From NCBI GenBank assembly GCA_903911205.1, contig CAIWCL010000327.1:1-44036 (forward strand): 44,036 nt of DNA, given 5' to 3'. Positions 17,240 to 24,703 of the stretch are shown piece after piece. Positions within the stretch are counted from its first letter, which is position 1. Each line of letters begins with the position of its first letter. The position numbers and the translations under genes were made by a program. This stretch comes from an uncultured bacterium (GTDB lineage: Bacteria > Planctomycetota > Phycisphaerae > Phycisphaerales > SM1A02). The notes beneath the pieces are model-generated. The model was not told the DNA's origin. It saw only the letters and a list, made by a program, of their open reading frames with translations, and ran no database searches.

Positions 17240-18268
17240 TTAGGCCACACGTCGACCACGCATAGGGTCAAACCGCTCGCGCAACTCGTCACCGAGAAAG
17301 TTGAGCGACACAAGCGTGAGCGCGATCGACAGGCACGGCGCAGCGAGCAGCCACCACCGGCTCTCCACCGTGTTGAGTTCGCCAAGACCTTCCGCCGCCA
17401 AGTTGCCCCAACTCGGCACGGGCTCACGAACTCCAATCCCGAGGAACGAGAGGAAACTCTCCGAGAGGATCGCAGCAGGTACCGCAAGCGCGGCATACAC
17501 CGCAATCGGCCCGATCAGATTCGGCAAGAGATGCCGAGTGAACTGCCGCGCGGGGCTCACGCCGATGGCGCGACAGGATTCCATGAATGGCTTCGCTCGC
17601 AGCGCCATCACCTGCCCGCGAATGACGCGCGCCATAGTGAGCCAACTCAGTCCACCAATCGCAATCAGGAGCGTTGCGAGATTGATCGCTTGCCGCGCCG
17701 CGGGGGCCAGATCCGCGCCTTGCTTTTCCAACAACCCATCGACCGCGACCGCGAGCAACACCACGAGCAGGATCGAGGGAAGCCCAAAGAGAATGTCGAC
17801 AATGCGCATGAGTATCGCATCGATGCGGCCACCTGCCGCGCCCGCGATGGAGCCGTACACCGTCCCAACAATCACCGCAATCGCTGCGGCTGAGAGCCCA
17901 ACAAGGAGGCTGATCGCGCCACCGACGAGGAGCCGCGCAAGGACGTCGCGACCAAGTTTGTCGGTGCCGAGAACTCGCCCGGGTACATACTGCCCCGCCA
18001 CGCGCGCTTCGTCGATCCGTGCAAGGTCGCCATCGGAAAGCGCGCTCCACACGGGCGGTAGCAAATTCAGCGCGAGGTTCGACGCTTCGTAGCGCGGCAT
18101 CTCTGTTGCGCCAGTTGCAACAGCACCCGCACTCCACGGCAGAGTCGCAATGCACGCCGCGAGTATGAAGCCGAGAACCAGCGCTCCGATTCGGCCGGCG
18201 CGACCGAGCCGGGCTCGCGGAGCGGCTCGACTGGCGGCGTTTGAAGAGGATGAATGGTCAGCACCCAC
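17240..18268 (-). CDS. Second OppC-type ABC transporter permease
   Basis: Inner-membrane permease subunit of the peptide/nickel family, 342 aa. The first span is residues about 28-50 (IGALVLGFILAACIATLPW), then the canonical LGTDKLGRDVLARLLVGGAISLLVGL and EAA-like ARVIRGQVMALRAKPFMESCRAIGVSPARQ. Unlike the other OppC here, it has no extra membrane spans. The start is a GTG at 18268; no ATG precedes the first span. It lies upstream of the binding protein, OppB, OppC and OppD in one direction, so one ATPase and one OppB may serve two alternative OppC subunits. It could also be a leftover of a second transporter. A 16-bp tandem array follows its stop. Confidence 0.9.
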   Translation of the reverse strand: MGADHSSSSNAASRAAPRARLGRAGRIGALVLGFILAACIATLPWSAGAVATGATEMPRYEASNLALNLLPPVWSALSDGDLARIDEARVAGQYVPGRVLGTDKLGRDVLARLLVGGAISLLVGLSAAAIAVIVGTVYGSIAGAAGGRIDAILMRIVDILFGLPSILLVVLLAVAVDGLLEKQGADLAPAARQAINLATLLIAIGGLSWLTMARVIRGQVMALRAKPFMESCRAIGVSPARQFTRHLLPNLIGPIAVYAALAVPAAILSESFLSFLGIGVREPVPSWGNLAAEGLGELNTVESRWWLLAAPCLSIALTLVSLNFLGDELRERFDPMRGRRVA

Positions 18269-18346
18269 GGGCCGAATGCTACCGCAGCGCGTCCAGAGAA
18301 TTACGCGGATGACCTGGGCGGCTTCTCGAATGGCTCGCCGCGATTC

Positions 18347-19369
18347 TTAGTTGCGGGGTTCTGCACGCGACTCACGAGCATCACGCGGTTCACGCGGCTC
18401 GCGGGTACCACCCTCCGCCCCGCCACGCCCGTCGCGAGGCGCGAGCGCACGCCCTCGAATCTCCTCGACGAGTTTCGATGGTTCCGCAGCATCCCGCTCG
18501 ACATCTTCCTTCGCGCGCGCGAGACGCGTTTCGACCGCTCGAATCTCTTCACGACGTACCGCAATCGTCGCGACGACCTGCCGCGCAACCGCCGCGTCAA
18601 GTGCCGCACGAAGTTCCGTCAACTCCGCGTCGATCGGAGCGCGCGCACTCTCATCGGCATCAGCGCTCCTCCCACGCTCCTCGGCACGGCGAAGCGCTTC
18701 ACCGGCACGGGCGGTCTCGCCTTGCGCGCGGAGTTCCACGATCTTCGCCTCGAAGAGTTCTGGCGAACGCTCTTCGAGTGACATCAGCGCGAGGATCCTC
18801 CGCCCCGTGGAGCGCATCGCGACCTTCAATTGAATCGGGTCCTGTTCCGCGCGTGCGGCGAGAGTCTTACCCCACTCCTCCGAAACACGCGTCGCGATGC
18901 GGATCGCTCTCGCGAGTTCTTCATCGGTCAATTCGCGACGAGTCAGATCACTCAGAAATTCATCAGCCACGAGGCCTTCAAAGAGCGGCCGTTCACGACC
19001 ACCAAACCCACCCGCGCGCGGCCAATCGGGCGGCAGCGCTGCCGCAGCCCTCCCACCACGCTGCGCGCGATCGCGACGCGGCGCGTCGCCTGCACCTGCA
19101 TCTGTCGAACCTGCGCCTGTCGTTCGACCTTCCGCGGATTCCTCTTGGTCATGCGTGGGCTGTCCATCGCGCGAGCGAGCGTCGGAGGGAGCTTGCGACT
19201 GCGGATCCGGACTTCGCGCGGAAGGCATCGCTGCCAACGCAGGCGTGCAGGTCATCAGGGCTGAAACCAAAGCCACGACGGACATCGACACAGGGCGAAG
19301 TCGACGACGGAACTCGCATCGATCATTTCGGAGATGCACATCGCTTCGAACCGTGTTGTGATCCTGCAT
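18347..19369 (-). CDS. Exported alpha-helical protein of unknown function in the ECF sigma group
   Basis: 340 aa, not recognised. The start is the ATG at 19369 (MQDHNTVRSD), with the strong ribosome site GGAGGTG 4 nt upstream. An N-terminal export segment (SMSVVALVSALMTCTPALA, about 28-46) is followed by a disordered Ser/Asp/Gly/Arg-rich stretch to about residue 115. A long charged helical region follows (about 120-310, rich in Ala, Glu, Arg, likely coiled coil), and the tail is built from REPREPRDARESR-like repeats. The layout recalls periplasmic Spy/CpxP-like stress proteins that sit beside ECF sigma factors, but I see no LTxxQ motif to confirm that. It is third after sigma and membrane-protein genes in the same direction. 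Confidence 0.7.
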   Translation of the reverse strand: MQDHNTVRSDVHLRNDRCEFRRRLRPVSMSVVALVSALMTCTPALAAMPSARSPDPQSQAPSDARSRDGQPTHDQEESAEGRTTGAGSTDAGAGDAPRRDRAQRGGRAAAALPPDWPRAGGFGGRERPLFEGLVADEFLSDLTRRELTDEELARAIRIATRVSEEWGKTLAARAEQDPIQLKVAMRSTGRRILALMSLEERSPELFEAKIVELRAQGETARAGEALRRAEERGRSADADESARAPIDAELTELRAALDAAVARQVVATIAVRREEIRAVETRLARAKEDVERDAAEPSKLVEEIRGRALAPRDGRGGAEGGTREPREPRDARESRAEPRN

Positions 19370-19502
19370 GACACACCTCCATCTTGCGTCCGTCTTGCGC
19401 CCGTCTTGCGACGGCATGGCACACGTGCTTCCGAAGACGCCGCGAACTCATCCCCTCACGGAAGATGCGCGTCGAACATAACGAGAAGTCCGCACCGATT
19501 GG

Positions 19503-20519
19503 TCACCGAAGCGCGGCGCTCTGCGAAACAATCGCCGCGAACTCGCCCGAAAGGGCCTCAAAATCTAAATCAAGGCCATCGTCCAAACCGTCGGACATCG
19601 GCGCAAGACTGCCAACGGCGCGAAGATCTTCGGTCGCCGACGACGATCCAAATGCGCTTCCCGAGGTACTTCCCGAGGTACTTCCCGAGGTACTTCCAAA
19701 GGCACGCGATGCGCGCGATTGAAGCGACGCACCCTCGTAGGCCAGACGTCTCGGCTCCGCGAGCGCCACCACAATCGCCCGCTCAGGAATCACGGTCGGA
19801 CGTGGCGGGTTCATGTCCACGAGTGCTCGCTCGAAGTGCTCAGATGTCGGCACCGATCCGACAAGACGGTTCGAATAACCGCTTCCTGAAACAACGGCAG
19901 ACGCAACAGTTTCAGACGGCCCCGCATTCAAATTCGCATTCAAATTCGTGTTGACATCCGCGCCCGCGGGAGCTTCAACAAGTACTTCGCCAGGGACGAC
20001 CGACTGATCGGTCGGCGTCGATCGCGCGAGAAGCATCGCGAGTGCCGAAAGCCCACCCACCACCGCCACGGCCGCTGCAATACGAAGCCACGGCAACGAG
20101 CGGGTACGGCTCACAGACACACGCCCCGACACGATTCGACCAATCACGGGATTCCCGCGAGGGTTCGACACGCTTCCACTTGACGAACTTCCACTTGACG
20201 AAGCGCCGCGCGTGAAACGCAACGCATCGCCAGCGAGCGGCAACTGCAAGTCGCTCGCTGCGAAAATGCGCTCCTCTGCTGCTTGCGAGAGTCGAGCGCG
20301 CTGGGAACTGCCGACTCGGTCGAGCTCACGAATCAGCGCATCGAACTCGCGACCCGCCTGGGGCGGCAGACTCGAACCCGCCTGGGGCGGCAGACTCGAA
20401 CCCGCCTGGGGCAACGCATGCTCCGGAGAGTTGGATGCAGGATCGCCGCTGACGTGCGGAGGCTCGGGCTTTCGCTGCCCATCGCCGTTCATGCCGAGGT
20501 TGTCTTGCCGTTCAGCCAT
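19503..20519 (-). CDS. Single-pass membrane protein next to ECF sigma factor, possible anti-sigma factor
   Basis: 338 aa from the ATG at 20519. The N-terminal part (about 1-143) is cytoplasmic-looking and has a short helical segment (REFDALIRELDRVGSSQRAR, 57-76). One transmembrane helix lies at about 144-165 (WLRIAAAVAVVGGLSALAML), and the rest would be periplasmic. The position directly after a sigma gene and this topology fit an anti-sigma factor; I see no zinc-binding HxxxCxxC motif, so the role is inference. The protein is full of repeats coded by DNA tandem repeats: PQAGSSLP (37-56), SSSGSSSSGS, NTNLNANLNAG and GSTSGSTSGSTSGS (275-288). Such tracts suggest linkers under weak length constraint. 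Confidence 0.68.
   Translation of the reverse strand: MAERQDNLGMNGDGQRKPEPPHVSGDPASNSPEHALPQAGSSLPPQAGSSLPPQAGREFDALIRELDRVGSSQRARLSQAAEERIFAASDLQLPLAGDALRFTRGASSSGSSSSGSVSNPRGNPVIGRIVSGRVSVSRTRSLPWLRIAAAVAVVGGLSALAMLLARSTPTDQSVVPGEVLVEAPAGADVNTNLNANLNAGPSETVASAVVSGSGYSNRLVGSVPTSEHFERALVDMNPPRPTVIPERAIVVALAEPRRLAYEGASLQSRASRAFGSTSGSTSGSTSGSAFGSSSATEDLRAVGSLAPMSDGLDDGLDLDFEALSGEFAAIVSQSAALR
19663..19698 (-). repeat. In-frame 12-bp tandem repeat x3 (Ser-Gly-Ser-Thr tract)
   Basis: Three copies of gaggtacttccc inside the membrane-protein gene encode its GSTS repeats. The 12-bp unit preserves the reading frame. Confidence 0.88.
20353..20411 (-). repeat. In-frame 24-bp tandem repeat x2.5 (PQAGSSLP tract)
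   Basis: Units run 20353-20376 and 20377-20400, with a partial third to 20411. The two full copies are identical, so the duplication is recent. They encode the eight-residue repeat near the N-terminus of the membrane protein. Confidence 0.9.
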
Positions 20520-20740
20520 AACTGTCGTCACTTTCGGCTGTCGCCACTTTCGGCTCGCCTCTGCGAGGCACCAACCCACACTTCAAACGGCGCACCCATT
20601 TGAAGATTGCCCTCATCTCTCGGGAAGCGTGCGCAAATCCTGCCGCGAACCCATCCGCCAACCCTTCCGCAAACCCACCAAATCACCCAACCCCTCTCAC
20701 GTGAACCCCGCCCGCGCGACCACCGCGCGGTGTGCCCTCG

Positions 20741-20811
20741 CGAACCCTCGTGAACCCTCGTGAATCCTCGTGAACCCTCGTGAACCCTCGTGAAACCCTC
20801 GTGAAACCCGC
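20741..20811. repeat. 10-bp tandem repeat x7 beginning 2 bp past the sigma factor stop
   Basis: Copies of tgaaccctcg start at about 20741, 20751, 20761, 20771 and 20781, with an 11-bp copy at 20791 and a decayed one at 20802. The sigma gene (minus strand) ends with TAG at 20816-20814, so the array abuts its 3' end. On that strand the unit has no stop codon. The rest of the 294-bp spacer to the membrane-protein start is unremarkable. Confidence 0.92.
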
Positions 20812-20813
20812 AA

Positions 20814-21581
20814 CTATCCCGGCCCCTCCCCTCGTTTTCCCGTTGAACGAGGCTCCCGCCCACCAGTTCCACCCCCGCTTCCTTCGCTCTTTGCACGATG
20901 GTCCTCGCCGTCGACGCCGAGGTCTTCCAACATCGCTTTCAACTTCTTGAGCGCTCGGTGATGTCGCGCGAGAAGAGTCCCGACAGGCTCGTCGTAATAG
21001 TCTGATAACGCCTTGAAACTCATGCCGCCCGTGTGTCGCAGATCAATGATCTCGCGGTCAGACTCCGAGAGCCGAGACAGCGCCGCCTCCAGCTTCGACC
21101 GCAACTCAGGATCCAGCCCGCGCGCCGCACGCTCCCGTGTATCCGGCATCACCGCGAACGTCTCCTCCGCGGCACTCCGAGCTTGGCGGGTTCGTCGACG
21201 CATCTCGTCGCGCAGACGGTTCATCGCGATACGGAAGAGCCACGACTCAAAACGCCCGGACTCCACATACGACGCGATCTTCGCCGCGAGGGTGCAAAAC
21301 GTCGACTGCACAATCTCTTCGGAGAGTTCATCGTCGCGACATTGCGCTCGAACGATGCCGAACACTCTCGGCGCGTACAGCGCGACGATCGCACGCCAAG
21401 CAGACGAATCACCCTCCGCCGCGAACTTCAACAGCCGCTCAACTTCTTCTGCGTCCTCACGTGCGTCCGCCCCCAGTGCCTCCGCGTCGCTCGTCCGACC
21501 TTGCGATCCGTGCAACGCACGACCCCGCCCCGACTCGCGGGAAGTCGGGTCAGCGTGAATATCGCGTTCGTCTTCAGACAT
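20814..21581 (-). CDS. ECF-type RNA polymerase sigma factor
   Basis: 255 aa from the ATG at 21581 (MSEDERDIHAD). Region 2 is at about residues 50-135, with the -10 recognition helix in ELSEEIVQSTFCTLAAKIASY and FESWLFRIAMNRLRDEMRR. Region 4 is at about 170-225 (ALSRLSESDREIIDLRHTGGMSFKALSDYYDEPVGTLLARHHRALKKLK), a helix-turn-helix that reads the -35 element. There is no region 3, as expected for an ECF sigma. The N-terminal 40 and C-terminal 30 residues are disordered and rich in Gly, Arg and Glu. It is followed in the same direction by a membrane protein and an exported protein, which suggests envelope-stress control. Its target promoters cannot be read here. Confidence 0.93.
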   Translation of the reverse strand: MSEDERDIHADPTSRESGRGRALHGSQGRTSDAEALGADAREDAEEVERLLKFAAEGDSSAWRAIVALYAPRVFGIVRAQCRDDELSEEIVQSTFCTLAAKIASYVESGRFESWLFRIAMNRLRDEMRRRTRQARSAAEETFAVMPDTRERAARGLDPELRSKLEAALSRLSESDREIIDLRHTGGMSFKALSDYYDEPVGTLLARHHRALKKLKAMLEDLGVDGEDHRAKSEGSGGGTGGREPRSTGKRGEGPG

Positions 21582-21751
21582 GCGTCGGGCTTTGGTGGAG
21601 TGGCACAGCAGCAGACCGTCGGACAACGGGCTCTGTCAGCGTAACGACGATACCGAGCGACGATTGCCGCCAGATTTGCTCCCTCGCTCGAACTCCGTCG
21701 GTCAAGCGATACACGCAGACATCTGGCTCGAACGACGCGCATCGACTCTTC

Positions 21752-21787
21752 GCGATCACGGCGATGACGGCGATCACCGCGATGACG
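21752..21787. repeat. 18-bp tandem repeat x2 (9-bp half units) downstream of dnaB
   Basis: gcgatcacggcgatgacg is repeated once with one change; each unit is itself two similar 9-bp halves. It lies 65 nt past the dnaB stop (minus strand), in the 271-bp spacer to the sigma gene start. Confidence 0.85.
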
Positions 21788-21852
21788 GCGCAGGAAGTTC
21801 GGGGCGTTCCGCACGGCACAGGAGCTTCCCCGCCGCGTGGCGAACCACCGAC

Positions 21853-23463
21853 TCACACCGGCAGATCGTCGATCGGTTCTTCGACCACTCGAACACGGGT
21901 CGGCGTCGAGAGACGACGCATACCGCCATCGCCGCCGCCATATCCGCCGCCATGCCCACCACCATCGTCATAACCACCCGGCGGCGATGCGTAGGAGAGA
22001 CTCTTGAAGCGCGTTGTCGCGCCATCCCACATGAGATTGACGGTGCCGGTCGGACCATTTCGCTGCTTCGCGAGAATCAGTTCCGCCGTACCAACCTTGT
22101 CAGGATTCTCATCCGCCCAGTTGGGATCGCCGCGGTGGTAGTAGTCCTCGCGGTGCAACATCATCACGACGTCGGCGTCCTGTTCGATCGAGCCCGACTC
22201 GCGCAGGTCGCTCATACGCGGGCGGTGACCCTCACGCTGTTCTGCTGCACGATTGAGCTGGGAAAGACACAGCACGGGCAAATCGAGCTCACGCGCCATT
22301 GCCTTAATACCACGCGAGATTTCGCTCACTTCAAGCTGGCGACTTTCGACGCGCGAGCCCGAACTCATGAGCTGCAAGTAGTCGATCGCGATAAATCCGA
22401 TTCCAAAACGTTCCTTCAAGCGGCGCGCCTTCGATCGCATCGCAAGAAGCGAAAGACCCGGCGTGTCGTCGATAAAGAGCGGGAGCCGCGAGATCTCGCC
22501 GCACGCGGCCATGAGTCGACGATAGTCATCGCTCCCCAGCATGTGCTTCCGCATGCGCTGGCTATCAATCTGTCCAAGCGCACACAACATACGTTGAATG
22601 AGCTGCTGCCGACCCATTTCGAGGCTGAACATCAAGCTCGGCACGCCGTTCTGCGCGACCTGTTCAATGAGATTCAACGCGAGCGCGGTTTTCCCCATCG
22701 AGGGACGCGCCGCAAGAATGATCATTTCGCCGCGCTGCAGGCCGTTCGTCATTTCATCGAACTCGCCGTACCCAGTGCGCACACCCATGAAACCCTTACC
22801 GTCACTCGCTTCGATGAGACGCATCGTTTCATCGACAAGTTCTTGCGCCGTTGCCACGACGCCCTGCTCGCGCTTTTGCGCGATGCGGAAAATGCGCTGC
22901 TCCGCGCTCTCAAGAAGATTCTGCGCAGGCTGCCTTGATGTATGCGCTTCTTCAAGGATGGAGCCTGCGGCCGCGATCAACTCGCGCGTCGTCGCCTTCT
23001 CCCGCACAACCTGCGCCCAGTGCACAGCATTTGCCGCACTCGGAACACCTTCCGCAAGTTGCACGAGATACTCAAATCCACCGATCGCCTCGACGAGGTT
23101 GCGATCAACAAGCAACTGGTTGAGCAGCACAAGATCGACCGTCGCGTGCCGCTCGTAGAGTTCGATGATGGCGTCGTAGATGCGTCCGTGCCGCGGAACA
23201 GAAAAGTCATCACCCGAACGAACGACGGTGATCACATCACCAACGACTTTTGGGTCCCACAGCACCGCACCAATGAGGCCCATCTCTGCCTCAATCGCGA
23301 CGGGCGGTTCCGCGCCGAAGAGCGCAGCCACATCTCGCCGTTGTGATTCGGTTTGGCCATCACCACCCGCACGACCTCGTCGGAATCCACGTCCACGACG
23401 TGCACCGCCGCCGCCAAAGTCGCCGGATTGCGCTCCCTCGTTGCTGTTGTCTTCGTCCTGCAC
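21853..23463 (-). CDS. dnaB: Replicative DNA helicase DnaB with Gly/Arg-rich tails
   Basis: Hexameric 5'-3' helicase of the replication fork. The N-terminal DnaB domain spans about 50-155 (EAEMGLIGAVLWDPKVVGD), followed by a linker and the RecA-like motor from about 210. That carries Walker A ARPSMGKTALAL, Walker B FIAIDYLQLM and an arginine-finger region near RESGSIEQDADVVMMLHR. The gene is 536 aa against about 470 in E. coli. The extra length is an Arg/Gly-rich leader (GGGGARRGRGFRRGRAGGDG, about 17-36) and a Gly/Tyr/Asp-rich tail (DDGGGHGGGYGGGDGG). Both may bind nucleic acid or partners. The start is a GTG at 23463 without a clear ribosome site; the next Met lies inside the conserved domain, so an early non-ATG start is needed. 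Confidence 0.95.
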   Translation of the reverse strand: MQDEDNSNEGAQSGDFGGGGARRGRGFRRGRAGGDGQTESQRRDVAALFGAEPPVAIEAEMGLIGAVLWDPKVVGDVITVVRSGDDFSVPRHGRIYDAIIELYERHATVDLVLLNQLLVDRNLVEAIGGFEYLVQLAEGVPSAANAVHWAQVVREKATTRELIAAAGSILEEAHTSRQPAQNLLESAEQRIFRIAQKREQGVVATAQELVDETMRLIEASDGKGFMGVRTGYGEFDEMTNGLQRGEMIILAARPSMGKTALALNLIEQVAQNGVPSLMFSLEMGRQQLIQRMLCALGQIDSQRMRKHMLGSDDYRRLMAACGEISRLPLFIDDTPGLSLLAMRSKARRLKERFGIGFIAIDYLQLMSSGSRVESRQLEVSEISRGIKAMARELDLPVLCLSQLNRAAEQREGHRPRMSDLRESGSIEQDADVVMMLHREDYYHRGDPNWADENPDKVGTAELILAKQRNGPTGTVNLMWDGATTRFKSLSYASPPGGYDDGGGHGGGYGGGDGGMRRLSTPTRVRVVEEPIDDLPV

Positions 23464-23719
23464 GCGGCGGAGACTACACGCTCAACGTCGCTTCGAACAG
23501 GTTTCTCACGTGAAACGCACGAAGTCGCGCGCGAAAGCCCATTCGAGTTCCGTCACTGCACGAACAACGGACGCGATCATGTGACCCGAGCGACACACGA
23601 CGCAGAAACATCCGCGCGCTCGATCGCTCGACAACTCTGACTCGCAACTCTGCCATCGGAGCTTGCGCCAACTCGCGCTCTACAAGCAAGTGACGCCATG
23701 AAACTTTGGACGAGCGGCC

Positions 23720-24049
23720 TCACTCGTCCGAGTCGGCCGACGCACCAACGCGCTCGACAACCTGGCCATCTTCGAGTGACTGCTGCATGAGCCGTCCAAC
23801 CTTGAAGCGCACACTCTTCCGCGGCGGCACCGCAACACGCTCGAGCGTCTTGGGATTCTGCGCCACACGACCCGCGCGTGCACGGATCTCGAAGACGCCG
23901 AAGTCACGGAACTCAAGGCGATTTCCGCGCGCGAGTTCATCGATCACATGATCAAGGAAACTCTGCACGGCGCGCCGCACGTCGGTTCGTGGAAGCGCAG
24001 TGTCCTGCGCGACGCGTTCGATGAGGTCCTTCTTCGTCGTTGTTGCCAT
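23720..24049 (-). CDS. HU/IHF-family nucleoid DNA-binding protein
   Basis: Small dimeric DNA-bending protein, 109 aa. The family pattern is complete: KKDLIERVAQDTALPRTDVRRAV helices, the FRDFGVFEIRARAGRVAQNP core with the proline-tipped arm (NPKT), and VPPRKSVRFKVGRLM. A short acidic tail (ASADSDE) follows. The start is the ATG at 24049 with GAGGTGAG directly upstream. Whether it is HU or IHF cannot be settled from sequence alone. The 256-bp spacer to the dnaB start shows no repeat array or clear terminator. Confidence 0.95.
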   Translation of the reverse strand: MATTTKKDLIERVAQDTALPRTDVRRAVQSFLDHVIDELARGNRLEFRDFGVFEIRARAGRVAQNPKTLERVAVPPRKSVRFKVGRLMQQSLEDGQVVERVGASADSDE

Positions 24050-24322
24050 CTCTCACCTCGGCCGGGACAGGCCGCAAGGAACTTCTTCTAGGGATTCACC
24101 ACCACGATCCCCTCCGAGGAGGAGAAGAGTGCGAGTATCCAACCACAGGGCATCGGAAGTCAAGAGTTCATCAGAGATTGCGTTCTCAGGACCTCGAAAG
24201 TTCCACTTCTCCGATCTCGTCCGATCAGGCGGAGCTCCGGCACACGCTCTTTCAGGCCAGAGAGGGCACTTTCGCTTGCTTCGACCCTATCGCGGAGCAT
24301 CGTTCGCTCCGGAGGAAGCGTC

Positions 24323-24703
24323 GTGGACAACCTGCAGATCGGTATCGGTTCCCGAGTTCTCGGCCCTCGCCATGCGTGCACCCGCATGGTGTTCACTCGC
24401 ATGGCGTGCGCGCTGAAGGCCGTCACTCTCGGCTGCCTCGCATGCACGACACTCGTCGGCTGTGCGCCAAAGGTGGTTGACACCGTCCCTCTACGAGCGG
24501 AAACGCCCAAGACGCTTGTGATGAGCGCAGGCCGCGCTGGCTTCGACCGAAATGATGGGCGACTTGGAACGCAGCGCGAAGCGCTGTCACGATCGCTCGA
24601 ACTCTCGAATACCGCAACCTTCGATCGACAGCGGATTGTGAACGGCCGTCCGTACACCGACTTCGACACGATCACGCGCTCTCGCGAGAGTTTCTCACGT
24701 TGA
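24323..24703 (+). CDS. Small lipoprotein of unknown function
   Basis: 126 aa. The export signal is KAVTLGCLACTTLVGC with the lipobox LVGC (lipidated C47), followed by a polar 79-residue mature part with no known motif. I use the GTG at 24323 because GGAGGA lies 6 nt upstream. This gives a long N-region of about 30 residues; the ATGs at 24386 and 24401 would give a more typical signal but have no visible ribosome site. The 3' end overlaps the convergent lpxK gene by 32 bp, so the two coding regions share sequence on opposite strands. The 273 bp before it, shared with the divergent HU gene, should hold both promoters; none stands out. Confidence 0.68.
   Translation: MDNLQIGIGSRVLGPRHACTRMVFTRMACALKAVTLGCLACTTLVGCAPKVVDTVPLRAETPKTLVMSAGRAGFDRNDGRLGTQREALSRSLELSNTATFDRQRIVNGRPYTDFDTITRSRESFSR

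Noticed and set aside
15775-17265. 496-codon plus-strand open frame
   Set aside because: Antisense to the peptide-binding protein gene and without any domain; a long shadow frame caused by codon bias.
20528-20896. Minus-strand open frame through the 10-bp array (RVHEGS repeats)
   Set aside because: It overlaps the sigma factor end in another frame and owes its length to the repeat having no stop on that strand.
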